Assembly (NCBI GenBank): GCA_030841105.1
Contig: JAVEDE010000017.1
Location: 1 to 54,326 of the forward strand
Length of the DNA stretch: 54,326 bases
Reading direction: 5' to 3'
From: Pyrinomonadaceae bacterium
Lineage (GTDB): Bacteria; Acidobacteriota; Blastocatellia; Pyrinomonadales; Pyrinomonadaceae
In this document: positions 46,260-54,326 of the stretch, in pieces
Layout: every line of letters begins with the position of its first letter
How positions within the stretch are numbered: the stretch's first letter is position 1
Made by a program: the position numbers and the translations under genes
The notes under the pieces: generated by a model
Told to the model about the DNA's origin: nothing
The model's database searches: none
The model's input: the letters and a program-made list of their open reading frames with translations, nothing else

Positions 46260-46520
46260 GTCGGACAGGCGGGCGCGCCGTCGTCGGCGTGCGGGCGCGG
46301 AAAAAAATTCGCCATCCCTGCGCGCGCCCCTCGCGAGGAGCGCGCGGCGGCCGCATTTCGACGGCGTTATTATACACTTCCACCCGCAACTCGCCGTCCG
46401 AGTACACGCCGCGCCGCCCGCGAAGTTCCAAAAAACCGGATGGATTTTGAGGCCGCAGGCCGGAAGTTTCGCCCCACGCGACCGATTTATTAAAGTCTAA
46501 CCACTGGCGGCGGACTCTGC

Positions 46521-46526
46521 TATAAT
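46521..46526 (+). promoter_or_regulatory. Extended -10 promoter for the redox cluster
   Basis: TGCTATAAT: a perfect TATAAT with the extended TG. The -35 at 17 bases (TAACCA) is poor. It would start transcription near 46533, about 100 bases before the ATG at 46636. Elsewhere in the 376-base gap 46260-46635 I see no gene or hairpin worth calling. Confidence 0.55.
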
Positions 46527-46635
46527 GCCCGCCGTTCAGACTTAAAGCCTTTCGCAGCTGTTGAGGCTTCTGCTTTGCGCCGGTCGCTCCCGTTCAAATC
46601 GCTCTACCTTAAAAACTCGGAATCGTCCTTTTTCT

Positions 46636-49176
46636 ATGCCCAAGGAAATTACTAAGCATAAAACTGTCCTTGATGCCATCAGCAAAGTTGACATCATCTC
46701 GGAACTCGTCGAGTGGGACAAGGAACACGGCAGTTTCAAATACGAACTTGACCTTGAAGTGATCGCCTACGGGCGCAACTACAACGGCAAGAAGGTCGGC
46801 CCCTACGTGCGCCTCTTCGAGTTCCAACCTGGCGAAGAGATCATCAAGCAGGGCGACTGGGGCAGCAACACCTTTTACATCACGGTCGCCGGGGTGTGCG
46901 ACGCTTACGTCAACGACGAGAGCGGCGCGCAGAAGAAGGTGGGCGAGATTCCGGCCGGGGTCAGTTTCGGCGAGATGGCGATTCTGGCGGGCGTGCCCCG
47001 CAACGCCACGGTCAAGGCCGCGACGGGCACCGAGTCCGCCACCGTGCTCGAAGTGACGCGCCCCGCCCTGCGCCTCCTGCGCAAGCTCCCCGCCTTCGGC
47101 CAGAACCTCGACGTGACCTACCGCAAGCACGGCTTGGGGCGCACGCTCGTTGACGTGCAGCAGGCGACGGGCGAGACGTTCGACGCAGACCTGCTCAAAC
47201 AACTCGGCGACGCCGCGCGCTTCATGGTGTACGGCAAAAATCACGTCCTGCATCGCGAAGGCGAGGGGATCGAAAACATCGTCTTCATCAAAAACGGCTG
47301 GGTGCGCTGCCTGAGCGGGACGGACTTCAACCCCGCGATGGCCGATCTCGCCGCCGCTCTCGACGGGCAAGCGGGTCTCGACTTTCTCGGCGCGGGCAAC
47401 TGCCTCGGCCTCGAAGGCGTCCGCGAAGACAAGAAATGGACTTACACGGCGACGATCCTCTCGCGCACAGAGGTGCTCGAAATCTCGATCCCGCACCTGC
47501 GCGCCAACCCTGCGCTGCGCGACGCCGTGCTGCGCAAGTTCAGCGGGTTCTCGAAGGCCGACGACGAGGTGGAGAAGGTCGAAGGCGCGATGGCGCTTCA
47601 ACTCGGCGCGACCGAGAAAGAGATTTCCACCGGCCTCGTGGACGGCACGAATCTGCTCATCATGGACATGGACTTGTGCGTGCGTTGCGGCAACTGCTCG
47701 CTCGCCTGCCACAAGGTGCACGGCCAATCGCGCCTGCTCCGTCGCGGCATCCACATCGAACGGCCGAAAAAGTTGGGCAGCACGTCAACCCAGCATGTCC
47801 TTTCGCCCTCGGTCTGTCTCCACTGCCAAGACCCGGAATGTTTGACGGGCTGCCCCACGGGCGCAATCGGACGTTTCGGCAACGGCCAGATTGATATTGA
47901 CCCGAAGACCTGCATCGGCTGCGGCGACTGCGCGACGCAGTGCCCCTACAACGCGATCACGATGATCCCGCGCAAGCCCGTCGCGCCCGCGCCTGTGACT
48001 TGGCGGACGCGCCTCGGCAAGTGGTTCAGTCTCGCGCCGCCCGAACCGCCGCCCGCCGTTACCGAGACGGAGAATTTGCTCGCCGTCAAATGCAACCTCT
48101 GCAACAACACGGGTCTCAACCCGCCGGGCACGCAGCAGCACGCCTATTCGTGTCAGGAAAACTGCCCGACGGGCGCGCTCGTGCGCGTCAACCCGCGCGA
48201 GTATTTCACCGAAGTCACGAACCGCATCGGCATCGTCTTTCAAGATCAGACGCACGCCATCGGCCGCAACATCCACAAGCGCGACATGCCCGCACGCCTC
48301 TGGCACGCGGGCGGCGTCATCTCCACCATCGTCCTGACCGCGCTCACCATCTGGGCGATCTTCCGCTACGGGCTGGACGGGAGCATCGGCGGCACTTGGG
48401 TCACGGTGCGCTGGCTGACCGGGCTGGTCGGACTCGTCGGCATCGCCGTCGTGATGGCCTATCCCGGCCGCAAGCAAATCTACCGGCGACGCGCGGGCGC
48501 GCTGCGCTACTGGATGCTCGCGCACGTCTACGCGGGCGTCGTCGCCGGGCTGCTGCTCTTGCTCCACGGCGGGCGGAACACCGGCGGGCTGCTCACTTCC
48601 CTGTTGATGATCTCCTTCGATCTGGTCATCCTCTCAGGTCTCTTCGGCATCGCCTGTTACGTCATCGTGCCGCGCATCATGACGAGCATCGAGGGCGAAC
48701 CGCTGCTCATCGAGGACTTGCGCGCGCGACGCGAGGAACTCCGCGAGCAACTCGCAGTGATCGGCGCGCAGAAGGACGCCGCCGCCGTCCGCGACATCAT
48801 CCTGCGTAAGGTGCGCCCGCGCTACCTCTCGCTCGGCTACCTCCTGCGCCAGTACATCAAGCGCGAGGATTTGACCTCGCTCCACTCGCAGGCGCGCGAG
48901 GACTTCAAGGCGGAACTCGAACATTACAAGAAGACGCCGGAGGAGTTGAGCCGCACGTTCATCTTCGGCCGGGACGACCCGTCGCTCTACCGGCCGGAAG
49001 GGCGTCTGCTGCACGAGGCCATCGAAGCGACCGTCACGCTGCGCCGCGTGGACTCGCTCATCTACCTGCACCAGTTGCTCAAACTGTGGCTCGCGCCGCA
49101 CGTCGTCGCCACGTCGCTGATGCTGGTGCTGATGCTGGTTCACATTATTCAAGTGGTGTTTTTCCGGGTGCATTAA
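46636..49176 (+). CDS. Cyclic-nucleotide-binding, polyferredoxin and b-type membrane cytochrome fusion
   Basis: 846 residues from ATG 46636 (the frame opens at 46561 but that part is poor). Domain 1 (about 50-165) is a cNMP-binding fold with an intact phosphate-binding cassette, SFGEMAILAGVPRNATV. A second, weaker copy lies at about 190-310. About 340-520 carry four [4Fe-4S] motifs (CVRCGNCSLAC; CLHCQDPECLTGC; CIGCGDCATQC; CNLCN...CQENC), as in DmsB/NrfC-type electron-transfer proteins. About 555-705 hold four to five helices with His pairs (AHVYAG, LLHGG), and the last helix has further His (HQLLKLWLAPH, LVHIIQ), typical of di-haem b cytochromes. The arginine-rich soluble loop (about 700-800) separates them. 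It is probably a membrane electron relay regulated by a cyclic nucleotide. First of three plus-strand redox genes. Confidence 0.88.
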   Translation: MPKEITKHKTVLDAISKVDIISELVEWDKEHGSFKYELDLEVIAYGRNYNGKKVGPYVRLFEFQPGEEIIKQGDWGSNTFYITVAGVCDAYVNDESGAQKKVGEIPAGVSFGEMAILAGVPRNATVKAATGTESATVLEVTRPALRLLRKLPAFGQNLDVTYRKHGLGRTLVDVQQATGETFDADLLKQLGDAARFMVYGKNHVLHREGEGIENIVFIKNGWVRCLSGTDFNPAMADLAAALDGQAGLDFLGAGNCLGLEGVREDKKWTYTATILSRTEVLEISIPHLRANPALRDAVLRKFSGFSKADDEVEKVEGAMALQLGATEKEISTGLVDGTNLLIMDMDLCVRCGNCSLACHKVHGQSRLLRRGIHIERPKKLGSTSTQHVLSPSVCLHCQDPECLTGCPTGAIGRFGNGQIDIDPKTCIGCGDCATQCPYNAITMIPRKPVAPAPVTWRTRLGKWFSLAPPEPPPAVTETENLLAVKCNLCNNTGLNPPGTQQHAYSCQENCPTGALVRVNPREYFTEVTNRIGIVFQDQTHAIGRNIHKRDMPARLWHAGGVISTIVLTALTIWAIFRYGLDGSIGGTWVTVRWLTGLVGLVGIAVVMAYPGRKQIYRRRAGALRYWMLAHVYAGVVAGLLLLLHGGRNTGGLLTSLLMISFDLVILSGLFGIACYVIVPRIMTSIEGEPLLIEDLRARREELREQLAVIGAQKDAAAVRDIILRKVRPRYLSLGYLLRQYIKREDLTSLHSQAREDFKAELEHYKKTPEELSRTFIFGRDDPSLYRPEGRLLHEAIEATVTLRRVDSLIYLHQLLKLWLAPHVVATSLMLVLMLVHIIQVVFFRVH

Positions 49177-49240
49177 AAAGTCATCTCGCAGTTCAACCCA
49201 AGCGCCGACGCTAAGGAAGTCAAGAGCGGAGTCAATCCCA

Positions 49241-50749
49241 GTGAGCACACGGCAAGAGGCCAATACCTTCATCATCACGCGCGAGGATCGTTCGTTCGAT
49301 CCGGTCACGCTCATGTCGGAGGGCTTGGCTATCGGGCGCGCGCCCGACAGCGAACTCAACCTGAATCACCCGACCGTCTCGCGCCTCCACGCGGGCATCC
49401 GAAAACTCGGCGGGCGCTTCTACATCTTCCACCTCAGCCCTTCAAATTCGACGACGCTCAACGGCAACCTCGTCCACGAGAAAGCCGCGCTGGCCGACGG
49501 CGACGTGTTGCAGATCGGCCCGTTCTTTCTGTTCATTGACTACCAAGAGAGCGCGCTCTCGATCAGGGTCAGATACCAGACCACTGTGCGTGTCGGCGAG
49601 GTCGAACAACCGACCGCCAGCCAACAGCCGTCCTCGGAAGTTCCGCCGTCGGGCGACGCCGTGGGCGCGGACTCTCAGGCAGATGCCGCTGCCGCCACGG
49701 GCGGCGTGGACGCAGACGAGGGCGCGCTCGACGTGTTCTGGGAGAAGCGCAAGCGCGAGGCGGGCAAGGTGACGCGCCCGTCGCCGCTCAGGCCGCGCCA
49801 GCCTGCCCCCAAACTCGGCAAGGCGCGTTTCAACTGGAAGCCCACGCGCGATCTTGAACGCCCGTGGCCGTTCTCGATCTTCACTTGGGGCGTGGTCGTC
49901 GTCGGCCTGCTCTCCGTCGTCGCGGCCTTCAGCTACACGTCCGCCTTCTCGCCCGCGCCAGTCTCGAACGCGCACGCGCGCGCCAGTCTCAACACGTCGC
50001 CCGCCGTCGCGCGCGAGCCGAACGCCAACTCGTGTACGACGTGCCACACGATGCGGACAAACATGGAGACGAACTGCGCCTCTTGCCACCAGACGAACGG
50101 CTTCGCGGCCACCGTCACCGCGCCGCATCAGGCGGCGGGCGTCGGCTGTCTCAGTTGCCACGCCGAACACCGCGGCGCGGATTTCCGCCCCGGCATCGCA
50201 TCTTTGAGCGCCGACTTCCAGAAGGGCGCGCGCTTCGACGAGACGTGCGCGGGCTGCCACAACGACGCCAACGCGAAACTCTACAACGGCCGCCGCGTCT
50301 TCACACCGCACGGCGGCACGTTCGGTTACCCGGTGGTGAACGGCCAGTGGAAGTGGGAAGGTATTGACAAGGAGGCTTGGGAGCAGAAGCCCGACGAACT
50401 CAAGCAACTCGTGGCGAACTGGCCGGTGGCGTCGGCCGACGAGGGCGGGCGTCGCAGCGCGCAGTTCCATGCGCTGCACCTGTACCGCGTCCGCACGACG
50501 GGCGGCCTTGCCGGGACGGCCGAGGGCGAAGTCTCCTGTTCGACGTGCCACAAGTCCTACGGCGTGTCGCTCGACCGCGAGACGCCGCGCACGACTTGCG
50601 CCGCCTGCCACAACGGCAAGACAGACACGCAGACCGGGCGAGCACTGATCGCGGCCGACAAGGCCAACTGCACCTCCTGCCACGTCCAGCACGTGCTCGA
50701 CAAGCGACACTGGAATCCGTCGCTGCTCGCCGCCGCGCGCGACCAATAG
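49241..50749 (+). CDS. FHA domain fused to a seven-haem c-type cytochrome
   Basis: 502 residues from a GTG with GCGGAG upstream. Residues about 10-105 are an FHA domain with the phosphothreonine-binding motifs GRAPDS, SRLHAG and NSTTLNG. A Pro/Ala linker and one membrane helix (about 208-235, PFSIFTWGVVVVGLLSVVAAF) follow. The exported part has seven CxxCH haem motifs (CTTCH, CASCH, CLSCH, CAGCH, CSTCH, CAACH, CTSCH; about 265-480). FHA domains recognise phosphothreonine in the cytoplasm, so this would join kinase signalling inside the cell to haem transfer outside. It follows the cNMP-polyferredoxin gene by 64 bases and precedes the FAD gene. Confidence 0.9.
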   Translation: MSTRQEANTFIITREDRSFDPVTLMSEGLAIGRAPDSELNLNHPTVSRLHAGIRKLGGRFYIFHLSPSNSTTLNGNLVHEKAALADGDVLQIGPFFLFIDYQESALSIRVRYQTTVRVGEVEQPTASQQPSSEVPPSGDAVGADSQADAAAATGGVDADEGALDVFWEKRKREAGKVTRPSPLRPRQPAPKLGKARFNWKPTRDLERPWPFSIFTWGVVVVGLLSVVAAFSYTSAFSPAPVSNAHARASLNTSPAVAREPNANSCTTCHTMRTNMETNCASCHQTNGFAATVTAPHQAAGVGCLSCHAEHRGADFRPGIASLSADFQKGARFDETCAGCHNDANAKLYNGRRVFTPHGGTFGYPVVNGQWKWEGIDKEAWEQKPDELKQLVANWPVASADEGGRRSAQFHALHLYRVRTTGGLAGTAEGEVSCSTCHKSYGVSLDRETPRTTCAACHNGKTDTQTGRALIAADKANCTSCHVQHVLDKRHWNPSLLAAARDQ

Positions 50750-50784
50750 TTTTCAGTTCACACTATCAACAACTTTCCGAGACC

Positions 50785-52341
50785 ATGAAAAAGTCGCAAC
50801 TGCTCATCATCCTCGCGCTGACCGCGCTGCTGCTGGCGATCAACCTGTACACGCGCGACGACTTCGCGGGCAAGTCTTATTTCGGCGGGATGCCTTGGTT
50901 CGGATGGGCTGGGGTGGCGCTGATGCTCGTCTTGGTCGGCGTCGGCCTCGCCCTGCGCGACGCGGCGCGCGCGCGCCGCCTGCTCGAAGAGCCGCCCGCC
51001 TTGCCCAAGGGCGAAGAGGCCGCGAGCGGACAACTGACGCCGGAGTTGCTCGACAAGTACGACCCGGACGGCGCGACCTACCCGCACCCGGTCATCGTCA
51101 CCGAACGCTGCATCGGCTGCCACGCCTGCGTGGACGCGTGCCCGCACGACGTGCTCGCCATCGTCGGCGGCGTTGCCAAGTCAATTGCGAGCGCGCAGTG
51201 CATGGAAGACACTTCGTGTCAGGTCGAGTGCCCGGTCAACCCGAAGGCGTGCATCGTCGTCAACACGAACAAGAAGATTCCGCCGCGCAAAGTGCCGGCG
51301 CGCGACGCGACGTTCATGACGAACGTCCCCGGCTGCTACATCATCGGCGACGTGTCGGGCACGCCCCTCATCAAGAACGCCGCCAACGAGGGCGCGGACT
51401 GCATCAAGCACATCATCGGCGAGTTGCACGCCGCCCCGCCGGAGGCGAAGGCCGAACTCGACGTGGCGATCATCGGCGCAGGCCCGGCCGGTCTCTCCGC
51501 CGCCATCCTCGCCAAGCAGGCGGGCTTGCGCGCCGTCACCATCGAGCAGGACAAAGTGCTCGCGACGATTGATGCCTACCCCGCCAACAAGTACGTCTTC
51601 TTCAAACCGGAGACGATGGAGTCGCGCGGCGGCATCGCCGTTGACGGCGCAGGACTACAGCGCGAAGTGATCCTCAAAACGTGGGCGGGCACGATGATGC
51701 AGAACGGCGTCACGGTCAACGAGAACGAGAGTTGCAAGTCGGTGAAGAAGGCCGAAGACGGCGGCGACTACTTCGTCGTCCAGAGCGAGCAGGGCGTGGC
51801 GAAAGACAAGAAGACTTACCGCGCGCGCCGCGTCGTCCTCGCGCTCGGCAACCGCGGCACGCCGATGAAGTTGCGCCTGCCGGGCGAGGAGATGAAGGTG
51901 ACGCGCGACGGGCAGTCCGAGGACAAAGTTAAGTACAAGCTGACCGACCCGGAAGTGTACCGTCGCCGCAAGATCATCATCGTCGGCGCGGGCAACTCGG
52001 CCATCGAGGCGGCGGTTGATCTCGTCGCCCGCCGCGACGGCACGAAGATCACTTTCCGGCCGGACGAAGAGATCAACGAAGTCTCGCTCGTCATTCGCAG
52101 CGATCTGAAAAACGATCTCAAGTTCGGCAACAAGCTGCAAGTTTACGAATGCATTGACGAGGGCAAGATTAAGGTCTACTTCGGCACGTCCATCAAAGAG
52201 ATACGCGACGACGAGGTGGTCTTGATGAACGCGCGCACGCAGGAAGTGAAAGCGACCATCAAGAACGATTACATCTTCGCCATGATCGGCGGCGACCGCC
52301 CGACCAAATTCCTCGAAGCCATCGGCATCAAGATCGGCTAG
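50785..52341 (+). CDS. Ferredoxin-containing FAD-dependent oxidoreductase with membrane anchor
   Basis: 518 residues from ATG 50785. Two N-terminal membrane helices (about 5-22 and 38-56) precede two [4Fe-4S] motifs (CIGCHACVDACP, then C...CQVECPVNPKAC; about 110-165). The C-terminal 290 residues are a thioredoxin-reductase-like FAD/NAD(P) enzyme with Rossmann motifs IIGAGPAGLSAA (about 230) and IIIVGAGNSAIEAA (about 398). No redox-active CxxC of thioredoxin reductase is seen, so it is more like a ferredoxin-NAD(P) reductase. It would pass electrons from NAD(P)H to the iron-sulfur centres, or the reverse. It is third in the redox cluster and followed by a strong hairpin. Confidence 0.87.
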   Translation: MKKSQLLIILALTALLLAINLYTRDDFAGKSYFGGMPWFGWAGVALMLVLVGVGLALRDAARARRLLEEPPALPKGEEAASGQLTPELLDKYDPDGATYPHPVIVTERCIGCHACVDACPHDVLAIVGGVAKSIASAQCMEDTSCQVECPVNPKACIVVNTNKKIPPRKVPARDATFMTNVPGCYIIGDVSGTPLIKNAANEGADCIKHIIGELHAAPPEAKAELDVAIIGAGPAGLSAAILAKQAGLRAVTIEQDKVLATIDAYPANKYVFFKPETMESRGGIAVDGAGLQREVILKTWAGTMMQNGVTVNENESCKSVKKAEDGGDYFVVQSEQGVAKDKKTYRARRVVLALGNRGTPMKLRLPGEEMKVTRDGQSEDKVKYKLTDPEVYRRRKIIIVGAGNSAIEAAVDLVARRDGTKITFRPDEEINEVSLVIRSDLKNDLKFGNKLQVYECIDEGKIKVYFGTSIKEIRDDEVVLMNARTQEVKATIKNDYIFAMIGGDRPTKFLEAIGIKIG

Positions 52342-52366
52342 GACACCTTCGACCGCAGAAGACGCA

Positions 52367-52411
52367 GAGGGGCGGGGCTTGACGCGCGCAAGCCCCGCCC
52401 CTCTATTTATT
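52367..52411 (+). terminator. Terminator after the redox cluster
   Basis: A 15-bp GC-rich stem (GAGGGGCGGGGCTTG / CAAGCCCCGCCCCTC, with an ACGCGCG loop), then TATTTATT. It has no pure T-run but is very stable, and lies 25 bases past the stop codon at 52341. The rest of 52412-52567 contains no feature I can support beyond a weak TACAAT at 52427-52432. Confidence 0.75.
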
Positions 52412-52567
52412 ATCGGCGCGAGATAGTACAATCCTTTAGTCCCGCTCGACGGAAGCGGCCGGTAAATTTTTCTTTCGCTCGTCCCGCCTCGCCTCCGAGT
52501 AGCTTTCGACAACGACAAGCACGGCTCAGACACGGCATCTGGTAAGTAGCAGGCGCACAGTTTGACC

Positions 52568-54061
52568 ATGAAACCACTTAACGCGAAAGTGCCCGCCGCT
52601 GCCGTGCGACACCTACAGCCGGCGATGAAACAGCCGACCCGACCCGCGCATCAATTCAAACACCCCGCTTCGCAAGTTGGGCAGGCCGTGCCCGGCGTCG
52701 TGCGACCCGTCGCGCCGCCGGTGTATGACCCGCGTGTGAAGTCGCAGGTACAAACGAAGGCGGCCGATGCTGTAGGGCAGCCCCGCGCAGGCGCGACGCC
52801 ACAACGCCCCGTCGCGCCGCCCGCCTATCGCCCGCAGCAAACTCCGCGCTGCTTGCAGCCTAAAGCGGCGAGCAAACAACAGGCAGTGGCGAGCGTGTCG
52901 AAACCTGCGCCGGTCGCGCCTCCCGCATATCGCCCGCAAGCCGGGACGGGCGTTGCGCCGTCGTCGAGCACAGCCAGCGCGACGCCGACTAAATTCCCGG
53001 CCAGTCTCGGAATCAAACGGGCGGAGATTTCGACGCCGACGGTTCGCGCGTTGCAACCGAAGATGGCGGCCTCGTCCCCGAACCCGCTCGCGCTTCCGCA
53101 CGCGGGAAGAAAGACTCAGCCCGCGCCGAGTGCCCCCGTCAGTATCGCCAACGCAAACAGGCCGAACACGGTCGTTCAGCCGATGCTTGAGGGCGTCGTT
53201 GCGTTTGCGGCCGAGCACGCCGTCGCCTTAGCCGTCACAGGTGTCACGGCTCTCGCTTCATACCTTTACTGGGGGCGCGGCGGGAACAATGGCGGTGGTG
53301 GAGGTGGTGGAGGCGGTGGTGGTGTTGGCGGCGGTGGCGATGCTGCACTTCCCGACGATGACGCTCCGCCCGCTCTTCCGTTGGCGGGCGCGGCCGCTGC
53401 GCCTCCGCTTGCGGTGGCCGAGGTGGATGCAGTTCAAGAGTTGACCCCGCATCAGCGGAGAATCGCTATCTATGACGCCGCGCTGGTGCGTCTGACGGCA
53501 GTGACGGCTAAATTTCGGGCGGTGGACGCGTGGGAGAGGATGCGGGATAGAATTTATAACGCAAATCAAGCTCCTAATAGTGACTGCACTTCCACCATCA
53601 CTCTTAACGCGTCTAACCCGAAGGTCTATTACAACGGCGAAGGATACCTCCCGGCGGGTCATGGCTATACTGAATATCATGTTAACGCCGGAGTTGGCGC
53701 GGCGGGAGGATATCGGTTGATATTGCCGACAGCAGGCGGCGCGATTAATGGTTTTAGAAAGTGGTTCACCTACGGCGGGACTCACGGCGCGGCGATGTGG
53801 TGGCGCGTGTGGAACGGGGTGAAATGGATGGAGTGGGACGTGGGGACGCGCACGGGGCGTAATTTCACGACCCCTGAAGGACGTGTCTGGCCTCTTCAGG
53901 CAACGCCTGCGCCTAACGAAATTACGGTCAGGCGATTGGATAAGCTCAATGGTGAAGAGGCAGCCCTCCTGCGCGGAGGGGTGCGCGGGTCGGGGAATGC
54001 GTTTGATCCGGACGGCCAATCGCGCCCCGCGATACGCGTCCCAGACCGGTGCGTGCGCTAG
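52568..54061 (+). CDS. Polymorphic-toxin-like protein with a guanyl-RNase-like domain
   Basis: 497 residues from ATG 52568 (a TTG two codons earlier is possible). The first 210 residues are disordered, with about three copies of a Pro-rich motif (RPVAPPVYDP, RPVAPPAYRP, PVAPPAYRP) and recurring LQPK motifs. A hydrophobic helix (about 220-236) and a pure glycine tract (about 238-255) follow. The C-terminal region resembles the RNase N1/T1/barnase fold, with YYNGEGYLP, the general-base candidate Glu369 in YTEYHV, Arg383 and His406 (YGGTHGAAMWW). About 80 residues follow it. I recall APPVYRPQ-type N-termini in other acidobacterial proteins and in proteins linked to contractile injection systems, but cannot confirm it. 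No signal peptide or immunity gene is visible next to it. Confidence 0.6.
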   Translation: MKPLNAKVPAAAVRHLQPAMKQPTRPAHQFKHPASQVGQAVPGVVRPVAPPVYDPRVKSQVQTKAADAVGQPRAGATPQRPVAPPAYRPQQTPRCLQPKAASKQQAVASVSKPAPVAPPAYRPQAGTGVAPSSSTASATPTKFPASLGIKRAEISTPTVRALQPKMAASSPNPLALPHAGRKTQPAPSAPVSIANANRPNTVVQPMLEGVVAFAAEHAVALAVTGVTALASYLYWGRGGNNGGGGGGGGGGGVGGGGDAALPDDDAPPALPLAGAAAAPPLAVAEVDAVQELTPHQRRIAIYDAALVRLTAVTAKFRAVDAWERMRDRIYNANQAPNSDCTSTITLNASNPKVYYNGEGYLPAGHGYTEYHVNAGVGAAGGYRLILPTAGGAINGFRKWFTYGGTHGAAMWWRVWNGVKWMEWDVGTRTGRNFTTPEGRVWPLQATPAPNEITVRRLDKLNGEEAALLRGGVRGSGNAFDPDGQSRPAIRVPDRCVR

Positions 54062-54157
54062 ACCGGACTCGCCCGCCGACGGCTTCCCGTCCGCAGGCAG
54101 AAAACACGAACCGCCTTCGTCGAAATAACTAACGAACGTGAGTTCGACATAAGCGAA

Positions 54158-54326
54158 CTAGAAAACAAGTGCCGGAAGCTGTAACTGTTCTTTGACACGA
54201 ATATTCAATGAAGGCTTCTTCTCCCGATACGTGTAAGCGATCAGCCCGGCCAGCACATTGACGAAGCAGTTGGCGACTGAGCGGTGGCGAGAGTGCTCGA
54301 TCTGCGAGATGTTCTTCAACTGATCC
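54158..54326 (-). mobile_element. 3' end of an IS982-like transposase gene, cut by window edge
   Basis: Read on the minus strand, the last 169 bases translate to about 55 residues: [20 protein letters not shown] ... [17 protein letters not shown], ending in PALVF and a TAG stop at 54160-54158. This is the conserved C-terminus of DDE transposases that I place in the IS982 family. The gene starts beyond the window. The bases next to the stop (AACGTGAGTTCGACATAA at 54136-54152) may belong to the element end. An element next to a toxin gene is consistent with an accessory region. Confidence 0.75.

Noticed and set aside
50785..51250. Ferredoxin part of the FAD protein as the missing NuoI
   Set aside because: Its two cluster motifs are fused to membrane helices and an FAD enzyme, and the second cluster spacing differs from NuoI.

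Overview
The window reads as chromosomal DNA of a GC-rich bacterium, most likely an acidobacterium (Acidobacteriota, perhaps class Blastocatellia). This is an inference from gene content, not a phylogeny. The best clue is a giant secreted protein (8355-13649) carrying the cell-surface domain named after Solibacter, together with PD40, Big_2 and lamin-tail modules. Other clues are a fused homocysteine methyltransferase/MTHFR, a POT transporter paired with a DPP IV-type peptidase, and a 13-gene complex I operon.

Layout. 1-3814 (minus): a peptide-utilisation pair, POT transporter then DPP IV peptidase. 4067-6249 (plus): a promoter, a leader with a strong intrinsic terminator, and the methionine/folate bifunctional enzyme. 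6415-13649 (plus): a LysM-like exported protein, a small membrane protein and the 1764-residue surface protein. 13654-14093: an inverted-repeat element enclosing a four-helix-bundle (23S-IVS/Avd-like) gene. 14097-20017 (minus): zapA, thiG, an SPFH protein, a hypothetical, thiS and a conserved hypothetical. 20170-37160 (plus): the nuo operon in the order A B C D E F - lipoprotein - hicB hicA - G H J K L M - tlpA-like - N, without nuoI. 37314-42590: an unknown gene, a class I glutamine amidotransferase, a GCS2-type carboxylate-amine ligase, a hypothetical, a PilZ protein and an ATP-grasp-like enzyme. 42803-46259 (minus): ECF sigma factor, zinc-finger anti-sigma-like protein and a degenerate HtrA/PDZ protein. 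46521-52341 (plus): three redox genes in which signalling domains (cyclic-nucleotide-binding, FHA) are fused to iron-sulfur, b-type and seven-haem c-type electron carriers, followed by a ferredoxin-FAD oxidoreductase. 52568-54326: a polymorphic-toxin-like protein with a guanyl-RNase-like domain, then the 3' end of an IS982-like transposase.

Most unusual feature. At least nine intergenic gaps hold imperfect inverted repeats whose arms are runs of degenerate 7-bp words. There are several word families (GTGACAA, AACTGAC, AATCGTG, a GGGCAGA type, and a purine/pyrimidine type) sharing one plan: heptad arm, short core, reverse-complement heptad arm. Six lie inside the nuo operon or at its end. Several supply or overlap stop codons, and the genes directly behind them start after a T-rich stretch with no visible Shine-Dalgarno sequence. 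One copy is nested inside another. One copy encloses a four-helix-bundle protein gene whose GTG start is part of the heptad arm. This suggests, without proving it, that this protein family is tied to the spread or RNA processing of the elements.

No rRNA or tRNA gene and no CRISPR array was seen. All function calls are from reading the sequence; no database search was possible.
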